From Alphaproteobacteria bacterium (lineage in GTDB: Bacteria; Pseudomonadota; Alphaproteobacteria; Caulobacterales; Parvularculaceae): 64,000 nt of DNA. The position numbers and the translations under genes were made by a program. Numbering within the stretch: position 1 is the first letter of the stretch; each line of letters opens with the position of its first letter. The stretch covers positions 1-64,000 of the forward strand of contig JAUIMC010000018.1 of assembly GCA_030433215.1 (NCBI GenBank). The letters run 5' to 3'. Of this stretch, positions 18,135-26,688 are shown in pieces. The notes beneath the pieces are model-generated. The model was not told the origin of the DNA. It searched no databases and was given only the letters and a program-made list of their open reading frames with translations.

Positions 18135-18148
18135 TTGACATCCGTCAA
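18135..18148. promoter_or_regulatory. FNR/FixK-type palindrome TTGAC-ATCC-GTCAA
   Basis: A perfect 5+4+5 inverted repeat matching the geometry of FNR/FixK/CRP-family boxes (TTGAy-N4-rTCAA). It lies 53 bp upstream of the DUF465 start and about 80 bp before tRNA-Gly. It may control the DUF465 gene in response to oxygen. The assignment is by pattern only. Confidence 0.45.
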
Positions 18149-18227
18149 ATATGCCCCGTTTCCAGACGGGTTTGAGGCTTGCGTGAGGGCGGAAATCCGT
18201 TATTTAAGGCGTCCCATCGTATGGGGC

Positions 18228-18301
18228 GCGGGTATAGCTCAGTGGTAGAGCCGCAGCCTTCCAAGCTGAAGATGCGGGTTCGATTCCCGCTACCCGCTCC
18301 A
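18228..18301 (+). tRNA. tRNA-Gly(TCC)
   Basis: Acceptor stem GCGGGTA (18228-18234) pairs with TACCCGC (18291-18297). The D-arm is AGCTCAGTGGTAGAGC, the anticodon loop CTTCCAA with anticodon TCC, and the T-arm GCGGGTTCGATTCCCGC. CCA is encoded (18299-18301). Confidence 0.96.
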
Positions 18302-18406
18302 AATTTCCTTTATGGGTCCGGCGTTTCCCCGGTTTTGCGCCGCGTTTTGCGGTTGCCAAGGCTCGAGGGCGCCTGTTTAGTGCGCCCTGGTCTCAAGGAC
18401 CCTCGT

Positions 18407-18493
18407 GCGGACGTGGCGGAACCGGTAGACGCAACAGACTTAAAATCTGTCGGGAGCAATCCCGTGGGGGTTCAAGTCCCCCCGTCCGCACCA
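18407..18493 (+). tRNA. tRNA-Leu(TAA)
   Basis: Acceptor stem GCGGACG (18407-18413) pairs with CGTCCGC (18483-18489). Anticodon loop CTTAAAA gives anticodon TAA. There is a long variable arm (CGGGAGCAATCCCG) as expected for class II tRNA-Leu, T-arm GGGGGTTCAAGTCCCCC, and encoded CCA (18491-18493). Confidence 0.96.
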
Positions 18494-18509
18494 AGTTTGC
18501 TTTCCGCCG

Positions 18510-20801
18510 TCAGCGCGCGCTTGCTGTCTTTCGCCCGGCCTCTTCAGTCTGCGTGCCCGCAGCGGGCCGGTCTTCAAAAAGCCCGTTGAAACGCAGCCGC
18601 GCGACAAAGCCTTTTCCCGGCGCGCTTTCAAAGCCGAGCGTTCCGTCATGGAGAGCGGCGTATCGCGAGGCCAGGTAAAGGCCGAGACCGGCCCCTTCAT
18701 GGGCGCGGTTGAGAGAGCCGTCGGCCTGGAAGAAGGCTTCGGTCAGTTTCGGCAGGACGGCCGCATCGACGCCGGGGCCGTTGTCCTCGACTTCAATGAG
18801 AAGGTCGGGGCCCGCCATCAACGCCCGCAAGGTAATTTGCGCGCCCTCGCCGGCGAATTTGAGCGCGTTGCCCACAAGGTAAGACATAATGTCCTTGAAT
18901 ACGGCGACATCGATCTCGACGTCCGGCATGCCGTCCTGAATTTCCATGGTGACATCGGCGTTGCGCCGTTCTGTCTCACGGCCAAACGCCGAGATGACAT
19001 GTTCGAACAGTTCCGCAATCGACGCCTCGCCTTTGAAGAGTTCGTAATCGCCGGCATCCAGCTTGGCGATGCTCAGCATATTGTTGACGACCCGAAGCAG
19101 CCTTTGTCCGCTTTCGTGGATGTTTTGGGAATATTCCTTGTATTCCGGCGCAGCGTGCGCGCCAAAGGCTTCCGTCTTCAGAATATCAGCAAAACCGAGA
19201 ATGCCGTTCAGGGGCGTGCGCAGCTCGTGACTCATATTGGAGATGAGCTGGGTTTTCATCTTGTCGGCGGCGATCGCGGAGTCCTTGGCTTCGCGTTCGG
19301 CTTCCTCGATGCGTTTGCGCGCGGAGACGTCGCGCATGGTGTAAACCACAAGCTCATTGGCGGAGAGGGTCCCGCCGCCCTTAGAATTCTGCGCGGATAT
19401 GATGCGCCGGTTTGCCGTAACTTCGAGGGTGGCGCTGTCGTCTGGTGTCTTGAATTCAAATTGAACGATTTTCTGACGGCCCTTGCCTTGCGAGGCGAGG
19501 GAGGGGAAGCCGGCGACAAGATCGCAGATGTCGATCCTTTGCCCCTCTTTCCGGTCGATATGCAGAAGTTCTTTCGCCCGTTTGTTGCAGAGTTCGACAG
19601 CGCCCGACCCGTCGGTGACGATGACGCCATCCGCATTGTCGCGAATGACAATGCCGGCGAGTTCCTGAACGCGCATTGAAGCGGTTCTCTGGCGAATGAT
19701 CTGGCGCGCGCGGTAGTTCAGGAGCGAGCCGGCGACATAGAGGATGGCGAGGATTTGCGCGGCGAGCGCAAACCCCACGTCGAAACTGACAGGCGCGATC
19801 GCCTGGACGCCGGAGGGAACTGCGAGCAGGGTGAGAAACAGCGAAATATGCTGAACGGCGAGGGCGGAGACCGTCCTTTGGGTCGCATTGCGGCTGAGCC
19901 AGATCAGGATCAGGGCGGCGAGCAAAATGGAAAGCGCGGGATGGGTGCGTTCTAGCGCCCGGCCCTGAACGAGGCTTTCATAGCTGAGCGCGTGCAACAT
20001 GACCCCGGATGTCACGCCAAGCACCGGCGCCGCGAATTCGTCGCCGAGCTCCAGCGCCGTGGCGCCGATCATGATGTTCTTGCCGCTGACGGTTTCCGGT
20101 GAAAAGTTTCCGTTGAGCACATCATGAAAAGAAAGCCGTTCGATTTCTTCGGCGTCAATGCTGAAATCGATGTAGAATGTTTCGTGCTGATCGGCGGGAA
20201 TGCCGGCGAGGACGCCCGCCAGAGACGTCCGGTAGGCGTCTTCGTCTTCAATGGCGCGCCAGCCGCGGCGCAACATCCCGTTCTTTTCGGCCGTCAGCGT
20301 AACGCTCGCGACGATGCTGTGATTCAGGAATTTTTCGTTTGGCGGCGTCTTGATGAGCTCTGCATCTTTGCCGCGCGAGGACCATTGCCAGAAAACAGGC
20401 AGCACGACCTGGCCTGGCCGGCGCTCCAGAGCGGCGGCGAAGGCGTCGTCGTTTTCAGTATCCGAAAGGGAGGAGAAATCGACATCGAAGGCGATCAGCG
20501 CGGCGCCGGCGTCTTCAAGGTTGCGGACGGCGCGGGCGTAGCGTTCGCGCGGCCAGGGCCAGCGGCCTTCCTCGCGGATGCTTTCGGGATCGATTTCGAC
20601 CAGCACCAGCGTGTCGGTCGGCGCGCGCTCGATCAGGCGGAAGCGCGCATCCATGAGAGCATTGTTGACGGGCTCGATCAGGCCGAAACCGGCGAGCGCC
20701 ATCAATATCAGAAAAAGCCCCGCAGGCGGACCGAATGATCCGGCCGCGCCGAGAAGGCGCGGCCAAAATCCTTCGCCGTAATGTTTGCCGGATTTCGCCA
20801 T
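18510..20801 (-). CDS. CHASE2-domain sensor histidine kinase
   Basis: 763 residues. One N-terminal helix (about 26-44) is followed by an extracytoplasmic CHASE2 domain (about 45-275; NALMDARFRLIERAPTDTLV, then FDVDFSSLSDTENDD). Two or three helices follow (about 290-365), then a PAS-like segment (380-500; IVIRDNADGVIVTDGSGAVE). The dimerisation/phosphoacceptor helix has SHELRTPLNGILGF with His525, and the HATPase has N and G boxes (VGNALKFAGEGAQ, VEDNGPGVD, GAGLGLYLASRY). It senses an unknown periplasmic cue. No response regulator is adjacent. The gene lies 82 bp downstream of the FecR-repeat gene on the same strand, a CHASE2-FecR pairing seen in other proteobacteria. Confidence 0.92.
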   Translation of the reverse strand: MAKSGKHYGEGFWPRLLGAAGSFGPPAGLFLILMALAGFGLIEPVNNALMDARFRLIERAPTDTLVLVEIDPESIREEGRWPWPRERYARAVRNLEDAGAALIAFDVDFSSLSDTENDDAFAAALERRPGQVVLPVFWQWSSRGKDAELIKTPPNEKFLNHSIVASVTLTAEKNGMLRRGWRAIEDEDAYRTSLAGVLAGIPADQHETFYIDFSIDAEEIERLSFHDVLNGNFSPETVSGKNIMIGATALELGDEFAAPVLGVTSGVMLHALSYESLVQGRALERTHPALSILLAALILIWLSRNATQRTVSALAVQHISLFLTLLAVPSGVQAIAPVSFDVGFALAAQILAILYVAGSLLNYRARQIIRQRTASMRVQELAGIVIRDNADGVIVTDGSGAVELCNKRAKELLHIDRKEGQRIDICDLVAGFPSLASQGKGRQKIVQFEFKTPDDSATLEVTANRRIISAQNSKGGGTLSANELVVYTMRDVSARKRIEEAEREAKDSAIAADKMKTQLISNMSHELRTPLNGILGFADILKTEAFGAHAAPEYKEYSQNIHESGQRLLRVVNNMLSIAKLDAGDYELFKGEASIAELFEHVISAFGRETERRNADVTMEIQDGMPDVEIDVAVFKDIMSYLVGNALKFAGEGAQITLRALMAGPDLLIEVEDNGPGVDAAVLPKLTEAFFQADGSLNRAHEGAGLGLYLASRYAALHDGTLGFESAPGKGFVARLRFNGLFEDRPAAGTQTEEAGRKTASAR

Positions 20802-20883
20802 GTCGGTGCTTGCTGAGTTTCCCTCAGCGGACCGTAACGCAGGAAGCGTTAAGATTTAGAAGGCGAAGCAGTCATAATGGGCG

Positions 20884-22248
20884 TTATTGCTGGCTGCCGC
20901 GGCCGCCAAGTCTGAGACCAAGCCCCAGGCCGCCGACATTGATATCGACGCCGGCTCCGCCGTCGCCGCTATTGCCGAGGTCGACGCCTGCGTCCACGCC
21001 GCCGCCCACATTGACGCCGGCATCCACGCCGCCGCCGCCGACATTGGCGTTGACGTCGACTCCGCCGCCGCCGCCGCCGCCAACATTGGCGTTGACATCG
21101 ACCCCGCCGCCATTGCCGCCGCCGACATTGACGTCTGCGCCGACGCCGCCATTGCCATTGCCGCCGCCGACATCGACGCTGGCGCCGACGCCGCCATTAC
21201 CGTTGCCATTGCCGCCGCCGACATCGACGCTGGCGCCGACGCCGCCATTGCCGTTGCCATTGCCGCCGCCAACATTGACGTTGGCGCCAACGCCGCCATT
21301 GCCATTGCCGTTGCCGCCGCCGACATTGACTCCGGCGCTCACGCCGCCATTGCCGAAGCCCGCGCCATTATTAGGGTTGCCTCCCGCATTGCCGTTGCCA
21401 AATCCGGCGCCGTTATTCCCGGCATTGGCGATCGCCGCCATGGCTCTCGGATTGGCGTTGGTCGCCTGGCGCGTATTGTTGGCCTCGAAGACAGGCGAGT
21501 TGCTTTCGCGCATCATGGATCCTCTGGCGCCCGGCGTGACCGGAGCGTCATCCCGGACAAGGCCGTCGCTGAGATTCGCGTAATCGAGCGGCTCGACGCC
21601 GATATCCGCGGGGATCATCATCAGCCCTGCGCGTTTGCCGCCTTCGGCCGGTTCGATCTTGGTCGGGGCCGGCGTTGCATCGTCATTCGCGCCGCTTTCC
21701 GGCTGCATGAAAGTATGATCCGCGACCGAAACCTGGACGGTTTCCCCGCCCGGCACCAGGACGGCGTTGTTGCTGTTGACCGGCGTCACTTCAACAAGAC
21801 CTTCAGCCACATGCACCGCATGGCTGTTGGTTCCGGCGGTGACGGTAAAGGTCGTGCCTTTCACGACGGCCGCGATGACCGGCGTTTCCACCCGAAAATG
21901 TTGTTTTTCTCTTTTGTCGACCTTGAACATCAGCGTGCCGAGATCCTGGAGGATCCGGGTCATGCCTTCTTCCTCGACGGCGGGCAGGGACATGCGGCTG
22001 TTCGGGCCGACCACAATGGTCTGCTCGCCGCGCGCCAGCACGGCGCGGCCGTCCATTCCCGTCGAAAGAATTGATCCGCCACGGAGCGTCTCGCCGGTCG
22101 AGACGAGCTGTACGCCGGCCATGGTTTGCGAAATGCGGACAGCGCCGGAGGTTTCCACCACCCGCCAGCCGCCATTGTCGGCGTAGGCCGCTGTAAGGAA
22201 CACGACCAAGCTGGCCGCGACAGCCAAGATATGCGTATGCAACTTCAC
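20884..22248 (-). CDS. FecR-domain protein with Gly/Asn-rich beta-repeat tail
   Basis: 454 residues from the GTG at 22248, chosen for GGAGG 6 nt upstream and because it opens a signal peptide (VKLHTHILAVAASLVVFLTAAYA). An upstream in-frame ATG would add 26 residues without a signal. Residues about 37-175 are a FecR domain (VSTGETLRGGSILSTGMDGRA; VETPVIAAVVKGTTFTVTAG). A linker precedes a tail (about 290-454) of near-identical 17-residue units with VxV strands alternating with GGGNGNGNG turns, degenerating to GGGVDVNANV. It is exported; no membrane-crossing segment follows the signal, so it is not a classical FecR anti-sigma factor. It is next to a CHASE2 kinase and divergent from a ShlB pore, suggesting a surface or periplasmic structural role. 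Confidence 0.85.
   Translation of the reverse strand: MKLHTHILAVAASLVVFLTAAYADNGGWRVVETSGAVRISQTMAGVQLVSTGETLRGGSILSTGMDGRAVLARGEQTIVVGPNSRMSLPAVEEEGMTRILQDLGTLMFKVDKREKQHFRVETPVIAAVVKGTTFTVTAGTNSHAVHVAEGLVEVTPVNSNNAVLVPGGETVQVSVADHTFMQPESGANDDATPAPTKIEPAEGGKRAGLMMIPADIGVEPLDYANLSDGLVRDDAPVTPGARGSMMRESNSPVFEANNTRQATNANPRAMAAIANAGNNGAGFGNGNAGGNPNNGAGFGNGGVSAGVNVGGGNGNGNGGVGANVNVGGGNGNGNGGVGASVDVGGGNGNGNGGVGASVDVGGGNGNGGVGADVNVGGGNGGGVDVNANVGGGGGGGVDVNANVGGGGVDAGVNVGGGVDAGVDLGNSGDGGAGVDINVGGLGLGLRLGGRGSQQ
20925..21420. repeat. In-frame 51-bp tandem repeats in the FecR-protein gene
   Basis: The segment from about 21130 to 21345 consists of four to five 51-bp units (17 codons) with few differences, each reading GCCGCCATTGCCGTTGCCAT-like on the plus strand. 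Shorter, decayed 27-42-bp units continue to about 20930. Codon-level near-identity implies recent expansion by slippage or recombination. Copy number is likely to vary between strains. Confidence 0.85.
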
Positions 22249-22474
22249 AGTCTGCCTCCAAACAGGGGTAGATCCAGTCTCCGCCTGAATTAACTTGAGC
22301 GTTTTATTGAATGTCGGAGATTTCAAACTTATTAAAATTGATTACGCCTAGGTTAACAGCGCATTCACCGTAAACAGACCATTATCTTTATTCGTCCATA
22401 GAGGACCGATAATGGGGGTATGTGCCGTGCGCCGCAGATCCGGTCCGCATGCATGCGCCTGGATTGGTATAAGA
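22249..22474. promoter_or_regulatory. Divergent promoter region FecR gene / ShlB gene
   Basis: A 226-bp AT-rich gap (22290-22410) with starts of the FecR and ShlB genes on either side. It includes a GTTAAC at 22352-22357. No operator could be defined, but shared control of the two exported proteins is plausible. Confidence 0.35.
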
Positions 22475-24136
22475 ATGCGCCGTCTGTCTGTTTTCTCCGT
22501 AGTCGCCGTTTTTTGCGCAGCCTTTGCCGCAGCAAGGGCGCAGACTCCTGAAAATGTCGAGGAGCGGCTTCCGGCGCCTTTTCCGGCGCAAGGCGAGGAT
22601 GAAAAAGACCCGGCGTATCTCGACCGGTTGCGCCCCGGCCCGTCCGCCCCCGTGGAGGCGGAGGACAGGTTAGACCGCTTTGTGCTTACGGCCGTCACGA
22701 TCACGGGCGCAAAAGCCATTCCCGCCGAAGATTTCGCGCCGCTCTATGACAGCCTTCTCGCGACCTATGTGACCGTTGAAGACGTGGCGGTGCTCGCGGA
22801 TGCAGTTACGGCCATGTATCGCAAAAAGGGATATTTCCTGTCCCGCGCGATCGTTCCGGCGCAGAACCCGGCAAGCGGCGTTCTGAAAATTCAGATTGTC
22901 GAAGGCTATATCGCGGAGGTGGCGTTCGAGGGCGGCGCGCCGCAAAGCATTCGCGACCGCTTCGCCAAAGTAATGAAGGAGCGCCCGCTGCGGCTCTCGA
23001 CGCTTGAACGCACGCTCTCGCTAATCGGCGATCTGCCCGGCGTTAGCGTGGCGTCCTCACAAGTCGAACCGGAACTCGACGACTATGCGCGTCATCGCCT
23101 GGTCCTCAAAATCGAACAGGACCGTATAGAAGGCAGCCTATACGCGGATAATCGCGGCACAAAGGACGCAGGGCCCCTGCAAGCCTATGCCAGCCTTTCC
23201 GCCAACTCGACGCTGGTCGCCGGCGATCAGATCAGCGGCGGCGTTTTCTTTACGCCGGCCTCGCCGAAAGAACTGGTGCTTGCCCAGATTGCGTATTCAA
23301 CGCCGATCGGCGGCGGCGGTCTCAGTCTCGATGTGAACGCGCTAACGTCGTCCTTCGAAGCCGGGGGCCCGCGCGCCGCGGAAGAGGTGGAAAGCCGCAC
23401 CCAGCGGGTGAGCGTCGGCGTTTCCTATCCGGTCATCCGCAAGCGCAAGCTGGCGCTTGTGACGACCGCCGGCATCCAGGGCCGCGATTTTGAGGAAGAG
23501 CGACTGGGCGTGGCGCGCTTTAAAGACAAGATCCGCTCGGTCTATGCGTCGGTCACGCTTCGCAAGGCGCATCTGAACGGCCTGACCTCCATCACGACCG
23601 GCGCGACGCGCGGCCTCGATATTCTCAACGCCTCTTCGAGCGATCTGCCGTCGCGGCCGGATGCGCGCGTTGAATTCACGAAGTTCAATGCCGAGATCGG
23701 GCGGCTTCAGAATATTATCGGCAATGTTAGCGCTTATGCCTCCGTCGCCGGCCAGTATTCGCTTGACCCGCTCTTTGCGTCGGAAGAGTTCTCGCTTGGC
23801 GGCGCCCGTTATGGGCGGGCCTATGACTATAGCGAGTTCAAGGGCGAGCACGGCGTCGCCGCCAATGTCGAACTGCGCTATGGCGGCTCGGCCGTGGCGG
23901 CGTTTTTGAATTCCTACCAGTTCTACGGATTCTATGATTACGGCGCGGTCTGGAATGACAATGTGCCGCCGGAGTTTGAGAAGCTGGATCTGTCATCTGC
24001 GGGCGGAGGCTTGCGTCTCAATTTCAGCAACGACCTTCAGTTTAACGCGGAGCTGGCCAAGCCCCTCGACGGCGCGCCGTTTACGCAAGGCGATCAGGCC
24101 TGGCGCGGATTTTTCAATCTGTCGAAAACATTTTAA
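22475..24136 (+). CDS. ShlB/FhaC/HecB-type two-partner-secretion outer-membrane pore (TpsB)
   Basis: 553 residues from the ATG at 22475. There is a signal peptide (MRRLSVFSVVAVFCAAFAAARA) and a proline-rich linker. POTRA-type modules span about 57-210 (VLTAVTITGAKAIPAEDFAP, YRKKGYFLSRAIVPAQN, LKIQIVEGYIAEV), and a 16-strand barrel ends FFNLSKTF. The segment GGARYGRAYDYSEFKGEHG corresponds to the conserved loop-6 motif (VRGY-like in FhaC). TpsB pores export a TpsA protein carrying an N-terminal secretion domain. No such cargo is in the window; the only neighbouring candidate is the divergent FecR-repeat protein, which lacks a recognisable TPS domain. Confidence 0.88.
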   Translation: MRRLSVFSVVAVFCAAFAAARAQTPENVEERLPAPFPAQGEDEKDPAYLDRLRPGPSAPVEAEDRLDRFVLTAVTITGAKAIPAEDFAPLYDSLLATYVTVEDVAVLADAVTAMYRKKGYFLSRAIVPAQNPASGVLKIQIVEGYIAEVAFEGGAPQSIRDRFAKVMKERPLRLSTLERTLSLIGDLPGVSVASSQVEPELDDYARHRLVLKIEQDRIEGSLYADNRGTKDAGPLQAYASLSANSTLVAGDQISGGVFFTPASPKELVLAQIAYSTPIGGGGLSLDVNALTSSFEAGGPRAAEEVESRTQRVSVGVSYPVIRKRKLALVTTAGIQGRDFEEERLGVARFKDKIRSVYASVTLRKAHLNGLTSITTGATRGLDILNASSSDLPSRPDARVEFTKFNAEIGRLQNIIGNVSAYASVAGQYSLDPLFASEEFSLGGARYGRAYDYSEFKGEHGVAANVELRYGGSAVAAFLNSYQFYGFYDYGAVWNDNVPPEFEKLDLSSAGGGLRLNFSNDLQFNAELAKPLDGAPFTQGDQAWRGFFNLSKTF

Positions 24137-24170
24137 CCGGCGCGCGGGGCGCAATGTCGGCCCCTTATCA

Positions 24171-25202
24171 TCACTGCATGAACCACAAGGCGGCGAGGAT
24201 AAACACCGCCAGCAGCGCCGTTTGCGCCGTCAAAGCGAGCAATGGTTTGGGACCGACAGCGGCGAAGGCGCGCAGCGAGGTTTTAACGCCGAGCGCCGAA
24301 ACCGCCGTCAGCAACGCCCATTGAGACAGGGCGCTAAAGGACTCGCGCGCCGGGCCCTTGATCACGCCGAGGCTGTTCAACGCCACGAGACCGGCGAAAG
24401 CCAGAAGGAACCACGGAATCAAGGGCGGCTTCTTTGCGTTCGGGTCATGAGACCCGCGGAAGATCATTCCCAATATGACGATCACCGGCAGCAGGCAGGA
24501 CACGCGCAGCAGCTTGACGACGGCGCCGGTTTCGCCGGCGGCGTCCGAGACCGTGTAGCCGGCGCCGATCACTTGCGCCACGTCATGAACGGTGGCCCCG
24601 ATGAAGACGCCGGCCTTCTTGTCGTCGAGACCAATGGCCGAAGCAATGACCGGATACAAAACCATCGCCACGGTGCTGAGCGTTGTCACGCCCGCCACCG
24701 TCAGGATCGTGTTGCGTTCGGACTCTGCTTTGCGCGGCAGCACCGAAGCGATGGCGAGCGCCGCAGAGGCGCCGCAGATCGCGACGGCGCCCGCCGAGAG
24801 AATGGCGTGATCGCGCGGCAGACCGAACAGTCTGGCGACAAGCGTTCCGGCGATCAGGGCGACCGCGACGCCGGCGATCACAAGCGCGAATGTTTGCGCG
24901 CCAAGGCCCCCGATCTCGGCAAAGGTGATGCGCACCCCGAGAAGCGCCACCCCGAGCCGAAGCACGAATTGCGAGGCGGCGGCGATGCCGGCCGCCATTT
25001 TTTCATTTTCCGAAAGATGGTTGAAGGCCATGCCGATCAGCAACGCGAAAAGCATGGCCGGGCCGCCATGATGTTCCGACAGATAGGTCGCGGCGGCGGC
25101 GATGACGCCGGCAAGCAACAGCCCCGGTGCCAGGTCGAGGGCGTGATCGGCGGTTTTACGGAGGCGAACGCTCGCAGGGGAGATGATCGCTTCCATGCTC
25201 AT
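24171..25202 (-). CDS. YeiH-family (UPF0324) putative sulfate exporter
   Basis: 343 residues from the ATG at 25202 (25196 is an alternative), the usual family size, with about ten hydrophobic segments. Recognised stretches are GPAMLFALLIGMAFNHL, LRLGVALLGVRITFAEIGGLG, LSAGAVAICGASAALAIASV and FIGATVHDVAQVIGAGYTVSD, the last with the conserved HDVAQV motif. Family members are inner-membrane proteins proposed to export sulfate or similar anions; firm evidence is limited. It is convergent with the ShlB gene 34 bp away and divergent from the Rieske oxygenase. Confidence 0.86.
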   Translation of the reverse strand: MSMEAIISPASVRLRKTADHALDLAPGLLLAGVIAAAATYLSEHHGGPAMLFALLIGMAFNHLSENEKMAAGIAAASQFVLRLGVALLGVRITFAEIGGLGAQTFALVIAGVAVALIAGTLVARLFGLPRDHAILSAGAVAICGASAALAIASVLPRKAESERNTILTVAGVTTLSTVAMVLYPVIASAIGLDDKKAGVFIGATVHDVAQVIGAGYTVSDAAGETGAVVKLLRVSCLLPVIVILGMIFRGSHDPNAKKPPLIPWFLLAFAGLVALNSLGVIKGPARESFSALSQWALLTAVSALGVKTSLRAFAAVGPKPLLALTAQTALLAVFILAALWFMQ

Positions 25203-25581
25203 GATTCTTACAGCCTGCCCTCGAAGAAGAGCGCTCACTGGATATCGGGCCGTTTTTCGGTCTGGCCTTGGCCTGCGCTCTGATAGAGACCGCTTACTGG
25301 TCTCAAAGGGGCGTGCGCCATTATTATCTATTCAAGCCTCGCATCAGATGGCTGCATATCTCCGCCTTATGCGCTGACGCCTGATCGGACGGCGCCGATT
25401 GCGCCGGCATGAATTGCTTTCATGGATTGGCCGACAAGTTTCGTATGTCCCGCTGCCGCGATATGGCTAAGCTTTCGGCGAGAATCTGGCGTTTGGGGGC
25501 ATGTTTTGCGCACCGTTTGGATGCGTGCGTTTGCGTGCGCGGCCCGCTTCGCCAGCCCCCATGGGCAGCTCCGGAGTAGAC
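25203..25581. other. Intergenic region YeiH / Rieske oxygenase with one inverted repeat
   Basis: About 380 bp without a supportable gene. GAGACC (25286-25291) and GGTCTC (25299-25304) form a perfect inverted repeat with a 7-nt spacer, a possible regulator site for either divergent gene. I see no RNA gene here. Confidence 0.35.
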
Positions 25582-26631
25582 ATGTTTTTGAAGAATGCCT
25601 GGTATGTCGCTGCGCGCAGCGAGGAGGTCAACCGGGGCCTGTTGAAACGCACCATGCTGAAAGAGGACATCGTCCTTTATCGAACCGAAGCCGGCTTGCC
25701 TGTCGCGCTGGAAAACGCCTGTCCGCACCGCAAGCTGCCGCTTTCCATGGGCTGCCTGAAAGGCGACGCCGTGGAGTGCGGATATCATGGCCTGATGTTT
25801 GATCCTTCGGGAAAGTGCGTGGCCGCGCCGACCCAGGAGCGCATTCCGCCGTCGGCGCGCGTTAAGAGCTACCCTGCGGAAGAGCGATACGGCCTTGTCT
25901 GGGTCTGGATGGGAGATCCGGCGCAGGCGGATGCAAGCAGCATTTATCAGGTGGAAAATTACGGGAAAGCCGGTTGGGGACGGACCGATGGCGGCGTGCT
26001 CGATATCAAATGCCACTATCTTTACATCACCGACAATCTCCTCGACCCCTCTCACGTCGCCTGGGTGCACAAGACGTCATTCTTCGCTCCCGGCACGGAG
26101 GGCACGCCGCTTGAAACGGACCTCTATGAGGACGGGCTGGTGGTGTCGCGCTGGATCTATAACCAGACCCCGCCGGATTTCTACGCGCCTTTGCTGAAAT
26201 TCAAGGGCAACTGCGACCGCTTGCAGCACTATGAAGTGCGCACGCCGTCGATCGCCGTCAACAAGTCGATTTTCACCCCGCCCGGCGGCGGCGGCGATGT
26301 CAACAACTTGCCTGAGCAGTCCTATGTCATGGTTTCGTATAATTTCATGACGCCGGTCGATGAAAACCACACGCGTTATTATTGGTTCCAGCACCGCAAT
26401 ACCGATCCAGATGACGAAGCGCTGTCGGCGCGCATTCACACAGGCGCGGTGATGGCCTTTAACGAAGACCGTGTGGTGCTCGAGGCTGTGCATAGGGGCA
26501 TGGCCGAAAAGACGACTGACAATTTCAATCTCGGTCTCGATGCAGGAGCGTTGCGTTTCCGGATGCTGCTCGACAAGATGATCGATGCGGAATGTTCCGC
26601 CGCCAGTCCCGCGCCTGCACGCCGCGCCTGA
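25582..26631 (+). CDS. Rieske aromatic ring-hydroxylating oxygenase, VanA/PobA-like alpha subunit
   Basis: 349 residues from the ATG at 25582 (CCGGAG upstream; family N-terminus MFLKNAWYVAARSEEV). The Rieske centre is C47-P-H49 with C66-G-Y-H69. The mononuclear iron site is in LLDPSHVAWVHKTSFF. The length matches vanillate O-demethylase-type oxygenases, which use electrons from a separate reductase to hydroxylate or demethylate aromatic acids. No VanB-type reductase is adjacent. The ferredoxin reductase at 4.3 kb could contribute but lacks a ferredoxin partner here. The following CMD-family gene suggests an aromatic-acid route. Substrate unknown. Confidence 0.88.
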   Translation: MFLKNAWYVAARSEEVNRGLLKRTMLKEDIVLYRTEAGLPVALENACPHRKLPLSMGCLKGDAVECGYHGLMFDPSGKCVAAPTQERIPPSARVKSYPAEERYGLVWVWMGDPAQADASSIYQVENYGKAGWGRTDGGVLDIKCHYLYITDNLLDPSHVAWVHKTSFFAPGTEGTPLETDLYEDGLVVSRWIYNQTPPDFYAPLLKFKGNCDRLQHYEVRTPSIAVNKSIFTPPGGGGDVNNLPEQSYVMVSYNFMTPVDENHTRYYWFQHRNTDPDDEALSARIHTGAVMAFNEDRVVLEAVHRGMAEKTTDNFNLGLDAGALRFRMLLDKMIDAECSAASPAPARRA

Positions 26632-26688
26632 CGCAGCAGGGTTTGTTTAGATTCAGCGGCCGGCAAGGCGCCGGCGCAAGGAGACATG

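Noticed and set aside
18228-18493. tRNA pair considered as an integration site for a genomic island
   Set aside because: No integrase, no direct repeat of the tRNA 3' end, and ordinary genes on both sides.
21130-21345. Regular 51-bp repeats considered as CRISPR or minisatellite
   Set aside because: Units are contiguous without unique spacers, are in frame and encode a coherent protein repeat; no cas genes nearby.
20887-22074. A 395-codon plus-strand open frame opposite the FecR-repeat gene
   Set aside because: It is the mirror of the Gly/Asn repeats (Ala/Asp-rich low complexity), has no ribosome site or family features, and the minus-strand frame has a signal peptide, a FecR domain and GGAGG.
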